From Treponema pedis (GTDB lineage Bacteria > Spirochaetota > Spirochaetia > Treponematales > Treponemataceae): DNA of 64,000 nt. Positions 47,231 to 56,255 of this stretch are shown here, piece by piece (positions within the stretch are counted from its first letter, which is position 1; every line of letters begins with the position of its first letter). The stretch lies in assembly GCF_017161325.1 (NCBI RefSeq), contig NZ_CP045670.1, positions 1,977,367 to 2,041,366 of the forward strand, given 5' to 3'. A program made the position numbers and the translations under genes. The notes under the pieces are model-generated. The model had not been told where the DNA came from. It did no database searches and saw only the letters and a list, made by a program, of their open reading frames with translations.

Positions 47231-49749
47231 TTTTCAGTATATTCCGCTGCAACCTTCATAGGCTCCGGTAAAGAATGTAAGTTGTCGTTTTCAAACTTAT
47301 TTTCTTTGTTTACGGTTATACAAATTTCACCGTTTACACAGTCTATAAATGCCGTTGAATTTTTTACAAATTCTTCTTCGATAATTTTAACCGCTAAAAC
47401 ATCTTCTATTTTTGTCTGCAAAAGACGGCGCATGGGTCTTGCACCGTAAGAAGGATTATATCCGTTTTCTATAAAATATTTTTGAGCCGCTTGCGAAACT
47501 TCTATAAATAACTGTTTTTCCGAAAGGCGGGCTTTAAATTTTTCCATTTCCAATTTAAAAATATGTTTTATATTTTCTTCGGTAAGCGGTTTAAATACCA
47601 AAATGTCGTCAATACGGTTTATAAATTCAGGAGGTAAAAATTTTTTAATTTCATTCATCGCATTAGCTTTTATTTCAGAATAATCCATAACACCCGAACC
47701 TGAAGGATTAAAGCCCAACTGCTGCTCTTTAATTATGGACTTTGAACCTGCATTACTCGTCATTAAAATAACGGTATTTTTAAAATTAACTATTTTTCCG
47801 CGGCTGTCCCTAAGTTCTCCTTCTTCTAAAATTTGTAAAAGAATATTAAATACATCGGGGTGAGCCTTTTCGACTTCGTCCAACAGGACAACTGAATAAG
47901 GATTGCGCCTTATCTTTTCCGTTAAAAAGCCTCCGTTTTCAAATCCGATATATCCGGGAGGAGCTCCTATTAACCGTGCCGCATTGTGTTTTTCCATATA
48001 ATCGCTCATATCTATTCTTATCAAAGAATCTTTTGTTCCGAATAAAAAGCCGGCAAGCGTTTTTGCAAGCAAGGTTTTTCCTACTCCCGTAGGACCTAAA
48101 AATAAAAAAGAACCTATAGGTCTATCGGGAGAGGAAATACCTGCACGGGACCTCCGTATTGAATTTGAAATAATCTCTACGGGTTCATCCTGTCCCACAA
48201 CCGATTTTTTTAACTCGCTTTCAATTTGTAAAATGCGTTTTGTTTCGTCCGCTGTAAGTTTCGTAACGGGAATATCCGTCATAACGGAAATAACCTGAGC
48301 AACATCGTTTTCATCTATGCGGTGAGCGGGGTGTTCAGGCGGATTCAGCCAGCGCATTTTAATTTCCGCAAGGTCGTTTTTTAAAACCAATACTTCATCT
48401 CGTATCAAAGCCGCTTTTTCATAATTTTGAAGCGCAACCAATTCCGTTTTTTCTTCCGTAAGTTTTTTTATCTTTTCTTCGACTTGAAAAAGCTCTGCAG
48501 GACGTTTATCCAAAACGGTTTTTTTCATAGCGCCTATTTCATCTAAAACATCTATAGCTTTATCGGGAAAAAATCTGTCGGTAATATACCGTTTGGAATA
48601 CTCTATTATTTTATGCAAAATTTCATCGCCGTAAATGACATTATGATGAGTCTCATACTTCGATTTTACACCTAAAAGGATTTCAAATGTTTCTTCAGGG
48701 CTCGGTTCTTTTATATTTATAGTTTGAAAGCGGCGCTCCAACGCTCCGTCATTTTGAAAATACCTTCGGTATTCATCGACGGTTGTAGCGCCTATACACT
48801 GTATTTCACCACGCGCTAAAGCGGGCTTTAAAATATTTGCAGCGTCCATAGCGCCTTGCGACCCGCCCGTACCTACGAGGTTATGCAATTCATCAATAAA
48901 TAAAATGATGTTTTTATCTTCTTTTATTTCGGTAATAATTTGCTTTAACCGCTCTTCAAACTGACCGCGATATTTTGTCCCGGCAATTACGGAGCCTAAG
49001 TCTAAAGAAACAAGCCTTTTATTTAAAAGATTATGAGGCACTTGCTCGTTCGTTATCGCATAAGCCAAGCCTTCGATAATTGCGGTTTTTCCTATTCCGG
49101 GTTCGCCTACAAGTACGGGATTATTTTTTGTACGCCTTGAAAGAATTTGAACAAGACGCCCTATTTCTTTTTCTCTGCCTATTACGGGGTCCGATTTTCC
49201 GTCCCGAACAATATCGGTTAAATCCCTTCCGAATTCCATTAAGGTTGAATCTTTACGTTTTTGTGTTTCTGCGGGTTTATCGAAAGGAGAGCCTTTTTGC
49301 CTCCAATCCGGATTGGAAGTAAGTTTTAAAGCCGCATTTCTTACATCGTCAAGAAAAATATTATGCCTTACAAAAAACTGCGACAAAATTGAGTTATCTT
49401 CTCTTGAAAGAGCAATTAAAATATGCTCGGTACCGATATAATTATGCCTCATTGTTCTGGATTCTATTGCGGCAATATCGATGAGAGTTTTAATTCTGCG
49501 CGAAGGCGGAATTTCGCCTATAATCCGCTCACCTTGTCTTACAAAAATATTTTGCTCCACCGCAAGCTGTAAATTTAAGATATCGATATTAAGATTTTGT
49601 AATATTTCGTAACCGCGCCCGGTTTTATTTTTTATCAACGCCAATAACACATGTTCCGGCTGAAAAAAATCCGCATTTACTTTTCCCGCCTCTTGCTGTA
49701 CGAAAATGTTTAATAATTTATGCGCATTTTGCGAAAGCCCTTGAAACAT
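47227..49749 (-). CDS. clpC: ClpC-type AAA+ unfoldase
   Basis: Feeds proteins to ClpP. Clp N-domain (1-140), first Walker A GEPGIGKT (215-222), UVR coiled segment (425-460), second Walker A GPTGVGKT (552-559) and a ClpP-docking 'QLGF' loop. The UVR segment marks ClpC rather than ClpA/B. In the N-domain, Glu32 (QPEH) and Glu108 (GTEH) match the two glutamates that bind phosphoarginine in B. subtilis ClpC. 840 aa. Last gene of the prfB-to-clpC operon, 18 bases after mcsB; no terminator lies between its stop and glgC. Confidence 0.93.
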   Translation of the reverse strand: MFQGLSQNAHKLLNIFVQQEAGKVNADFFQPEHVLLALIKNKTGRGYEILQNLNIDILNLQLAVEQNIFVRQGERIIGEIPPSRRIKTLIDIAAIESRTMRHNYIGTEHILIALSREDNSILSQFFVRHNIFLDDVRNAALKLTSNPDWRQKGSPFDKPAETQKRKDSTLMEFGRDLTDIVRDGKSDPVIGREKEIGRLVQILSRRTKNNPVLVGEPGIGKTAIIEGLAYAITNEQVPHNLLNKRLVSLDLGSVIAGTKYRGQFEERLKQIITEIKEDKNIILFIDELHNLVGTGGSQGAMDAANILKPALARGEIQCIGATTVDEYRRYFQNDGALERRFQTINIKEPSPEETFEILLGVKSKYETHHNVIYGDEILHKIIEYSKRYITDRFFPDKAIDVLDEIGAMKKTVLDKRPAELFQVEEKIKKLTEEKTELVALQNYEKAALIRDEVLVLKNDLAEIKMRWLNPPEHPAHRIDENDVAQVISVMTDIPVTKLTADETKRILQIESELKKSVVGQDEPVEIISNSIRRSRAGISSPDRPIGSFLFLGPTGVGKTLLAKTLAGFLFGTKDSLIRIDMSDYMEKHNAARLIGAPPGYIGFENGGFLTEKIRRNPYSVVLLDEVEKAHPDVFNILLQILEEGELRDSRGKIVNFKNTVILMTSNAGSKSIIKEQQLGFNPSGSGVMDYSEIKANAMNEIKKFLPPEFINRIDDILVFKPLTEENIKHIFKLEMEKFKARLSEKQLFIEVSQAAQKYFIENGYNPSYGARPMRRLLQTKIEDVLAVKIIEEEFVKNSTAFIDCVNGEICITVNKENKFENDNLHSLPEPMKVAAEYTEN

Positions 49750-49767
49750 AATAACCTCCTGCCGCTC

Positions 49768-50835
49768 CTATTCTTTAATTCGGATTTTAGAGCAAATATC
49801 TTTAATAAGGTTTGCTCTGCACTCTTCTATAGAAGATTCCGTAATTGATTTATCAAACATATTATCGTTTAACAATAAAAATGCAAGATGTCCCATTTGA
49901 ATTTTAAACAACATAGAATTGCATTGCTCATGAGTAATTCCTTCAATAAGATTTAAATTTAAACCAAGTTTGATTTTAAAAATAATATCCGCAGCTTCTT
50001 TAAATTCCATAAGTTTTGCATATTTAAAAATTGCAGAAGCACGGAAAATCATATCTTCCGTTTTTAACTTATTTTCCTCGGCAAAACTTTTACGTAAAGA
50101 GCGTTCCCTGTCAATAATATTTTGAACACCGGAAACAAATTCCGCAAGTTGAACAGTTTCATCTCCTCCCGCGCAAATCCCTGTAGAAATTGCAAAAAGA
50201 AACCCTATCGATTCTTTTGAATTGGCAGCATAGTAGCCTGAAACATTTAACCCGCATTCCCTTGCAAATTCCACTACAGAGCTTAATTTATTCGATAATA
50301 GAATTCCGGGAAGAGAACATAAAGCAGAGTATTTTATACCGGAGCCTATTCCGGTTATATCCGAAGTTATAAACCCTGCATCTTCTACGGCGGAAAATAC
50401 AAACTTATTTTGCATTCTATCTTCCAAATCGGAAGCGGGAGCAAGGGCTGCATGCACATCAAAACCTGCGGCAAATGAAGAAATATTTATATGGTCCTCC
50501 ATGTTTATTCCGGTATACAAAGAACCGTTATCATGTACTACCAAGGCTTTATCCGCTTCAACCGGCAATTTGCTGAAAAGGATACCGCGCTCTTCAAGAA
50601 GTTTTACCGCAAGAGGGTCGATTGCATCAAGTTTTATCTTTTTAAAATAAGCCGAATCTTCAAGCGTATCAAAAAAAGAAAAAAGGAGCGAAGTAATTTC
50701 TTGCGAATCTATATGCGAAATTAAAAGCGGGAATAAAAACCCTGAAATATTCCGAGCAATATTACATCTCGTAAATAAAACAACATCATTTTGCTCTCCC
50801 GTTTCACTGTACCAACCGTCAAGTTTCACTTTCAT
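49768..50835 (-). CDS. mcsB: McsB-like protein, catalytic residues lost (pseudokinase)
   Basis: Position between mcsA and clpC, 355 aa and the guanidino-kinase layout identify McsB. Active McsB phosphorylates arginine and marks proteins for ClpCP. Against B. subtilis McsB (recalled, not computed): SRIRLARN becomes TRCNIARN (22-29); NEEDHIRI becomes NMEDHINI (111-118); TSCPTNVGTGLRAS becomes TSDITGIGSGIKYS (157-170), losing the reactive Cys (Asp159) and an Arg; RGIYGEGSEA becomes SGYYAANSKE (199-208). ATP- and Arg-binding residues are thus mostly replaced, and the C-terminal 'RDIRRAALIR' reads IEECRANLIK. The start overlaps mcsA by 17 bases. Confidence 0.85.
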   Translation of the reverse strand: MKVKLDGWYSETGEQNDVVLFTRCNIARNISGFLFPLLISHIDSQEITSLLFSFFDTLEDSAYFKKIKLDAIDPLAVKLLEERGILFSKLPVEADKALVVHDNGSLYTGINMEDHINISSFAAGFDVHAALAPASDLEDRMQNKFVFSAVEDAGFITSDITGIGSGIKYSALCSLPGILLSNKLSSVVEFARECGLNVSGYYAANSKESIGFLFAISTGICAGGDETVQLAEFVSGVQNIIDRERSLRKSFAEENKLKTEDMIFRASAIFKYAKLMEFKEAADIIFKIKLGLNLNLIEGITHEQCNSMLFKIQMGHLAFLLLNDNMFDKSITESSIEECRANLIKDICSKIRIKE

Positions 50836-51322
50836 ATTTTTTCTCCAAAGCTTTTAACTCATCGCGCAAAAAAGCCGCCTTTTCGTATTCTTCCGCTTCA
50901 ATTGCCTTACGTAACTTTTGCCTGAGTTCAGCTGCAATAAGCTTATTTTCAAAACCGATTACCTTTGATTTTTGAATTACTCCGGTATACCGCAAATCTT
51001 TTTTCTTTTGCTTTAAAATTTCCGCAATTTCATTTTTAAAGGCCGAAAAACAATTTACACAGCCGATTTTTTGTTTAAATCTTATATCTAAAAGCTTTTG
51101 ACCGCAGTGCGGACACACGGGAGAATTTTCAAATTCGAGTTTTTTGTTAAGCTCATAATTATTAAAGATATTTTTAATTGAAATATCCATTTTTTCGGAA
51201 AAAATTCCGAATCCGAATTTTGCAGCGCAATCTCTGCATAAATAAATATTTTTTTTAGCGCCGTCAGAAATTTGCTCGATAGAAACGGCTGCTTCGTTTT
51301 TTTTACACATATCGCAAATCAT
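50819..51322 (-). CDS. mcsA: McsA, zinc-finger and UVR adaptor
   Basis: McsA binds McsB and ClpC. Four CxxC pairs: Cys3/6, 29/32, 70/73 and 88/91, then a UVR motif (about 130-165, 'KAIEAEEYEKAAFLRDELKAL'). All zinc ligands are intact. 167 aa. Starts with a four-base ATGA overlap on the upstream permease and overlaps mcsB at its end, so translation is coupled. No ctsR repressor gene is adjacent, unlike in Firmicutes. Confidence 0.92.
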   Translation of the reverse strand: MICDMCKKNEAAVSIEQISDGAKKNIYLCRDCAAKFGFGIFSEKMDISIKNIFNNYELNKKLEFENSPVCPHCGQKLLDIRFKQKIGCVNCFSAFKNEIAEILKQKKKDLRYTGVIQKSKVIGFENKLIAAELRQKLRKAIEAEEYEKAAFLRDELKALEKKYESET

Positions 51323-52653
51323 AATTTCCTCATAATTTCAATCGGTCTTTCTTTTCCCGCCCTCAAAGCCGGAATAATACAAACTGCGACCGATAAAATA
51401 AGCATCGACACGGCAATTAAATAAAGCTCCTTAAAATCAATTATTACGGGAATGCTTTCCAAATAAAAAGCCGGATCCAAAATATGAATTTCCAAAGGTA
51501 CTCCGCCGGCAAAAACCGAATAAAAAAAATTTTGTAAATAGTTTAACAGTTTTTCAATAAAAGAAAATATTTCATTTATATGAAGGGCGGCCAAAATACC
51601 TAAGGGCATTCCGAAGATAATCCCGCCCAAACCGGTTAAAAACCCTGCAAACAAAAAAGAAAGAGTAATTGAAGAAGGCGGTGTACCCGTTGCTTTTAAA
51701 ATCGCAACTTCCCTCCTTCTTTCCATTACAAGCATTACCACAGCAGAAGAAATATTTGCCGAAGCTACAAGCACGATTAAAAACATAATAAACATTAAAA
51801 TATTTTTAGTTGTCGCAAAGGTTATAAAGCTCGTACGGTTTAAATCCTTCCAAGTATAAACCGTAAAATTGTCGGGTAAAATTTTATTAAGTTTAAAATA
51901 TAACTCATTCAATTTAACTTCGTCAAAAGGATTTTCCGTCGAAACTAAAACCGATGTAAATGAAGAAGTAACAGGCATAATTTTTATACCTTGTTCAAGA
52001 GGAATAAAAACCCATAAAGAGTCCAATTCCTGATAACCTGAAGAAATAATGCCCGAAACGGTAAAAGAAGAAACCTTAGGCACAGTGTTCCCTTTTTTAT
52101 TTTTATTTAAGGTTATAACCCTGCATACATCACCGGCTTTTAATTCCAGGGATTCTGCAATCTTTTTCCCGAGTATTACCGAGCGCTCCGTTTCAAATTC
52201 CAATTTTCCGTCTATAATTTTAATTAATTTTTTTACATTGCCGTTTTTTAAAAAAAATTCAGGCTCAATCGCTCGTATTGTCCCGCCGCTCCTTCCGTTT
52301 TTTCCGATAATTAAACCGTTTCCCTGCCGCTCAATCCAAGCATCTTTAAAAAAATCATTTTCAAGATTTTCCGAAAGAATTTTTTTTGCTTCTTTTTCCG
52401 TCTCACAGTTTTTTAATTCCGAAAATATACGCATATTTACAAGCTGCAAATGTCCCGTTCCGAGTTCTACAGTTCGGGAAGTAATACCTTCAATCATTCC
52501 GTCCGAAACTATAAGCACAACAACAACGGGAACAATACTGATTCCAATTCCCAAAACCGCACCGAGCAAACTTTTACGTGCATTTGAAACGCTTTTTCCC
52601 GAGCCTATTCCCAAAAAACGGAAGGCCATGCTTATAAAAACAAATTGCCTCAT
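51319..52653 (-). CDS. FtsX-type permease of a Lol-like transporter (second)
   Basis: 444-residue inner-membrane protein: one N-terminal helix, a ~240-residue periplasmic MacB-like domain, then three helices. 'SGKSVSNARKSLLGAVLGIGISI' at the start (first helix) and 'ERRREVAILKATGTPPSSI' after the second helix are the FtsX/LolE signatures. With the ATPase and the other permease it makes a LolCDE-type complex that moves lipoproteins toward the outer membrane. One base separates its ATG from the ATPase stop. Confidence 0.88.
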   Translation of the reverse strand: MRQFVFISMAFRFLGIGSGKSVSNARKSLLGAVLGIGISIVPVVVVLIVSDGMIEGITSRTVELGTGHLQLVNMRIFSELKNCETEKEAKKILSENLENDFFKDAWIERQGNGLIIGKNGRSGGTIRAIEPEFFLKNGNVKKLIKIIDGKLEFETERSVILGKKIAESLELKAGDVCRVITLNKNKKGNTVPKVSSFTVSGIISSGYQELDSLWVFIPLEQGIKIMPVTSSFTSVLVSTENPFDEVKLNELYFKLNKILPDNFTVYTWKDLNRTSFITFATTKNILMFIMFLIVLVASANISSAVVMLVMERRREVAILKATGTPPSSITLSFLFAGFLTGLGGIIFGMPLGILAALHINEIFSFIEKLLNYLQNFFYSVFAGGVPLEIHILDPAFYLESIPVIIDFKELYLIAVSMLILSVAVCIIPALRAGKERPIEIMRKL

Positions 52654-52654
52654 T

Positions 52655-53380
52655 TCAAAGCCGCTCCTCTTCTCCGAACCTTACCTGCACCAGCTTTCCG
52701 TTTTTAAGCCGATAACAGACATCGGTCAATTCGGCAATTTTAGCATCATGCGTAACTACAACTAATGTTTTTTTATGCTTATCCGCTACCGAAAACAAAA
52801 GATTCTGAACGGCTTGAGCATTTGCGGGGTCCAAATTACCTGTAGGTTCGTCCGCCAATAAAAGAGAGGGTTCATTTATTAAAGAACGCGCAACGGCAAC
52901 ACGCTGTCTTTCCCCTCCTGAAAGCTGCATAGGGAAATGCGATGCCCGTTCCTGAAGTTTTACATCTTCCAAAAGAGAAAGAGCTTTTTCTTTTATTTCC
53001 CGTTTGGGTTTTCCGGCAATTAAGGCGGGCAGCATAATATTTTCCAATGCCGTAAAATCTTTTAATAAATAATGAAACTGAAATACAAGTCCCAAAAAAG
53101 AACTTCTATATTCGGTTAAAGATTTTTCATCAAGCAGGTGAACTGCATATTGCCTCCCGGTTTCTTCAGGAGAACCTGCAAATATTTCACCTTCATCAAA
53201 GGATTCAAGCCCGCCAAGAACATTTAAAAAAGTACTTTTCCCCGAACCGGACTCGCCTATAATGGAAATCTTTTTATTTTCTTCAATTGTAAAATCGAGA
53301 TTATCTAAAATTACAAGTTTTTCGTTTGCAGATAAAAAAGTTTTTGTCAAATTTGAAATTGAAACTACAATCTTACTCAT
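52655..53380 (-). CDS. lolD: LolD-type ABC ATPase
   Basis: Walker A GESGSGKS, signature LSGGERQR and Walker B 'LLLADEPTGNLD' are complete, 241 aa, of the MacB/LolD/FtsE class ('VFQFHYLLKDFTALENIMLPAL' is the class feature). Powers lipoprotein release from the inner membrane. Overlaps the upstream permease stop by eight bases; lies between two FtsX-type permeases. Confidence 0.93.
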   Translation of the reverse strand: MSKIVVSISNLTKTFLSANEKLVILDNLDFTIEENKKISIIGESGSGKSTFLNVLGGLESFDEGEIFAGSPEETGRQYAVHLLDEKSLTEYRSSFLGLVFQFHYLLKDFTALENIMLPALIAGKPKREIKEKALSLLEDVKLQERASHFPMQLSGGERQRVAVARSLINEPSLLLADEPTGNLDPANAQAVQNLLFSVADKHKKTLVVVTHDAKIAELTDVCYRLKNGKLVQVRFGEEERL

Positions 53381-54650
53381 AACGCATTACCTCCGCAGGT
53401 TTAAATTTTAAAATACGCTTTGCGGCAATAAGGGCTGCCGATGAAGCTGAAAAAACGCCGAACAAAAATACGCTTAAAATTTCACCGAAAAAAAGTCTTA
53501 CCGGTACATCTTCCATATAAAGATAAACGGGATTAAAAACATAAAACTCTTCACTTACATAACCTTGACTTAAAATGGAAATAAACAGTAAAACCTTATT
53601 TACCGCTTGTTCCGTAATTGCAAATATCGAATTTATTTGCAGTGAAAGAAAAAGTCCGAGTAAAAGCCCGGAAACGGAACCTATAAAACCTATTGTAAAA
53701 CCGTTTGCAATAAAAATAAACTGAACATATTTCGTATATGCACCCATTGAAACCAGTACGGAAATATCTTCACGCCTTTCATAAATGGAACGTCTCATTC
53801 CGTTATAAATATTGACCGCAACTACCAAAAAAATTAAAACAATCAATAAAAGCATCATATTTTTTTCTATTTGCAAAGCTCCGAAAAAAGCATGGTTATA
53901 TGAACGCCAAGATTCAGCTTCTATTTCAGGGACTGCATTTTTTACGGAAGAGATGTATAAAGCATCGTTATTTTGATTTTTTAATTTTACGGAAGCATAT
54001 AATTTTTTTTCGTTTCCTAAGATTTTGTTTCCGCCGTCAAGCGAAACAAAGGCAAAAGAAGAATCTACCGCATAATAGCCTGTCTTAAAAATCCCCGTAA
54101 CAATAAGCTCCCGATTTTCGGGAAATATATCCGTATCGGAAGAACCCGCCGCTGCCAATATTATTGCGGTATCTCCTACGGATAAAGCAAGCTGTCTTGC
54201 CAATTCATAACCTATAACGGCATAATTGTCTTGCTCAAGATTAAAAGAACCCGATGTCATTTTTACGGTTTTTGCAAATCCGAAATCTTTTTGTAATACA
54301 TCATGTTCGACTGCACGCAATAATATGCCGTGTTGTTTTTCATAGTCGCCTTGCAATAAGGTTTTTACTTCTTTAAATTTAAAAAAGGATTCGTGTAAAT
54401 GCAGATTTTCGCATTTTTGTAATTCTTCCGAAGTCCCGTACAATCTTATATGAGCGGAACTTACCTGCATAATAGTATCAATGTATCCCATTTGAAAACC
54501 GTTCATTACAGAAAGGATTACTATTAAAACGGTAACACCGAAAGCTATTCCTAAAATCGAAAACATAGTCGATGCGGAGGAACGTCCTTGCGTGTCGGCG
54601 GAATTAAATCTGTTTAATACAAAAAAAATCCAGCTTAATTTTTTTTTCAT
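53373..54650 (-). CDS. FtsX-type permease of a Lol-like transporter (first)
   Basis: 425 residues with the same plan: N-terminal helix around 28-50 after 'GRSSASTMFSILGIAFG', large periplasmic domain, three C-terminal helices, 'YERREDISVLVSMGAYTKYV' cytoplasmic loop. Clearly homologous to the second permease but not identical, so the complex would be a LolC/LolE-like heterodimer. Its ATG overlaps the stop of the preceding gene by one base. A spirochaete with a lipoprotein-rich outer sheath needs such a machine. Confidence 0.88.
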   Translation of the reverse strand: MKKKLSWIFFVLNRFNSADTQGRSSASTMFSILGIAFGVTVLIVILSVMNGFQMGYIDTIMQVSSAHIRLYGTSEELQKCENLHLHESFFKFKEVKTLLQGDYEKQHGILLRAVEHDVLQKDFGFAKTVKMTSGSFNLEQDNYAVIGYELARQLALSVGDTAIILAAAGSSDTDIFPENRELIVTGIFKTGYYAVDSSFAFVSLDGGNKILGNEKKLYASVKLKNQNNDALYISSVKNAVPEIEAESWRSYNHAFFGALQIEKNMMLLLIVLIFLVVAVNIYNGMRRSIYERREDISVLVSMGAYTKYVQFIFIANGFTIGFIGSVSGLLLGLFLSLQINSIFAITEQAVNKVLLFISILSQGYVSEEFYVFNPVYLYMEDVPVRLFFGEILSVFLFGVFSASSAALIAAKRILKFKPAEVMRYE

Positions 54651-55363
54651 TATATAGATTCCTCCAGTATTTTTATTTCTTTTCCGTCTTCAAAAAGATG
54701 AATAATTTTTTTATCGTTTTTATATTCTATAAAACTCAATTTTTTTCCGTCTAAAAAATCGGTTTGCGAAATTCTTTTTCCGTTTATATTATAAGAAAAT
54801 TCGGAAGAGCGTTCGGTTTCATCTTTTATAAAAACGGTTTTAACCAATAAATCTTTTCCGTTATAAACGTTTACGGTTTTTTCGGTTAATTCCGATTCGA
54901 GAGTATACACTTCATTTTCAAGTTCAAACCCCTTTTTATTATATTTTATTTTTATTATCTTATCGGATAAAACAATTTCGGCGGCAGCCTTGTATCCGTC
55001 ATTATAAGTATAACTCCGTTTTTCGATGAGTTTGTCTTTTTCGTAAAGCACTGAAATAATTGCATTTCCGTTTTCATCGAATTGTTCAAAAAACCATCTT
55101 TCACCGTAACACGCCGTAAGCCCCGAATTTTGTAAAGAATAAAAATCTTCCGCAGTCTTTTTATTACGTTTATCTTTTTTATCTTCAGAAGCCCCGTCAT
55201 CATTTAAACCGTCTTTTTTTTCGGAGTTTTCAATTTTACTTTCGGATACCGCCGAACCGCTTTCCGAAGATTCGGTAAAATTTTTATCTCCCGCATTTTC
55301 GGAAAAACAAAAAGAGAAAAATAAAAAATACAAAATAAAAAAAATATTTTTTTTAATTTTCAT
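54650..55363 (-). CDS. Secreted protein of unknown function (237 aa)
   Basis: Signal peptide 1-21, then a Ser/Glu/Lys-rich disordered part (about 22-70) and from about 75 a series of short beta repeats built on 'xxYNxxGKxIxxxxY' (for example FSYNINGKRISQTDF), as in YwqK/MORN-like antiparallel sheets. No enzyme motif. Placement just before the Lol-like permease suggests a periplasmic or outer-membrane role tied to lipoprotein export, an inference from position only. Poly-A/T-rich codons are dense here. Confidence 0.7.
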   Translation of the reverse strand: MKIKKNIFFILYFLFFSFCFSENAGDKNFTESSESGSAVSESKIENSEKKDGLNDDGASEDKKDKRNKKTAEDFYSLQNSGLTACYGERWFFEQFDENGNAIISVLYEKDKLIEKRSYTYNDGYKAAAEIVLSDKIIKIKYNKKGFELENEVYTLESELTEKTVNVYNGKDLLVKTVFIKDETERSSEFSYNINGKRISQTDFLDGKKLSFIEYKNDKKIIHLFEDGKEIKILEESI

Positions 55364-55373
55364 AATTTTAATA

Positions 55374-56255
55374 TTATCTTTTTCCTATAAATTCTTTTAC
55401 ATAATCTTCAGGAGAAAAAGGAATTAAATCTTCATATTTTTCGCCGGTCCCTGCAAACAAAACAGGAAGAGAAAGTTCTTTACCCGCCGTAATTGCCGCT
55501 CCTCCCTTTGCGGTAGAATCGTACTTGGTTAAAACGATTGCATCTATACCCACAGCATTATGAAAAACCTCAGCTTGGCGTAAACCGTTTTGTCCCGTAG
55601 TTGAATCAAGAACTAATATTTTTTTATAACATCCTTCGCCGGCCTTGGTTTTTGCAATGCGGTCAATTTTTTGTAACTCCCGTACCAAATTTTCTTTATT
55701 ATGAAGCCGCCCCGCAGTATCGGCTAAAACCAATCCGCCGCCTGAGGCAGCCATTGCCTCTCCGGCATCAAAAATAACGGCTCCGGGGTCTCCCCCGTTT
55801 TTATGCGCTACAACACGTACATTATTTTTTTCTCCGTGAAATTTAAGCTGTTCAATGGCGGCGGCTCTAAAAGTATCTCCTGCAGCCAATATAATAGGCG
55901 TTGAATATTTACTTTTATAATAATGAGCCATTTTTGCAATTGTAGTAGTTTTTCCGACACCGTTTACCCCCAGAATAAGATAAATTGAAACTTTATCTTT
56001 TTCCGGAATAAATTCGCACGATTTTACATAAGGTAAAATTATTTTATAAAGAGAATTTAAAACATCTTCTTCGGAATTAAGTTTTTCTTTTTTACAAATT
56101 GCACGAAGCTCATCTTCAATCAGCATTGCGGTTTTTGCACCTATATCTCCTTCAATAAGCGTATCGCTTAACCGTTCAAAAAAAGCTTCATCAGGCCCGT
56201 TATATAATCCGAATATTTTTTTTAAACCGTCTGCAAAATTTTTACTCCTGCTCAT
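55374..56255 (-). CDS. ftsY: Signal recognition particle receptor FtsY
   Basis: SRP GTPase receptor that delivers ribosomes to the membrane. N helical domain (about 1-85), G1 GVNGVGKTT, 'AAGDTFRAAAIEQL', 'DTAGRLHNKENLV' (G3), TKYD (G4) and 'GTGEKYEDLIPF' at the C-terminus. 293 aa with almost no acidic A domain. It overlaps the PEGA gene by 14 bases. Confidence 0.95.
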   Translation of the reverse strand: MSRSKNFADGLKKIFGLYNGPDEAFFERLSDTLIEGDIGAKTAMLIEDELRAICKKEKLNSEEDVLNSLYKIILPYVKSCEFIPEKDKVSIYLILGVNGVGKTTTIAKMAHYYKSKYSTPIILAAGDTFRAAAIEQLKFHGEKNNVRVVAHKNGGDPGAVIFDAGEAMAASGGGLVLADTAGRLHNKENLVRELQKIDRIAKTKAGEGCYKKILVLDSTTGQNGLRQAEVFHNAVGIDAIVLTKYDSTAKGGAAITAGKELSLPVLFAGTGEKYEDLIPFSPEDYVKEFIGKR

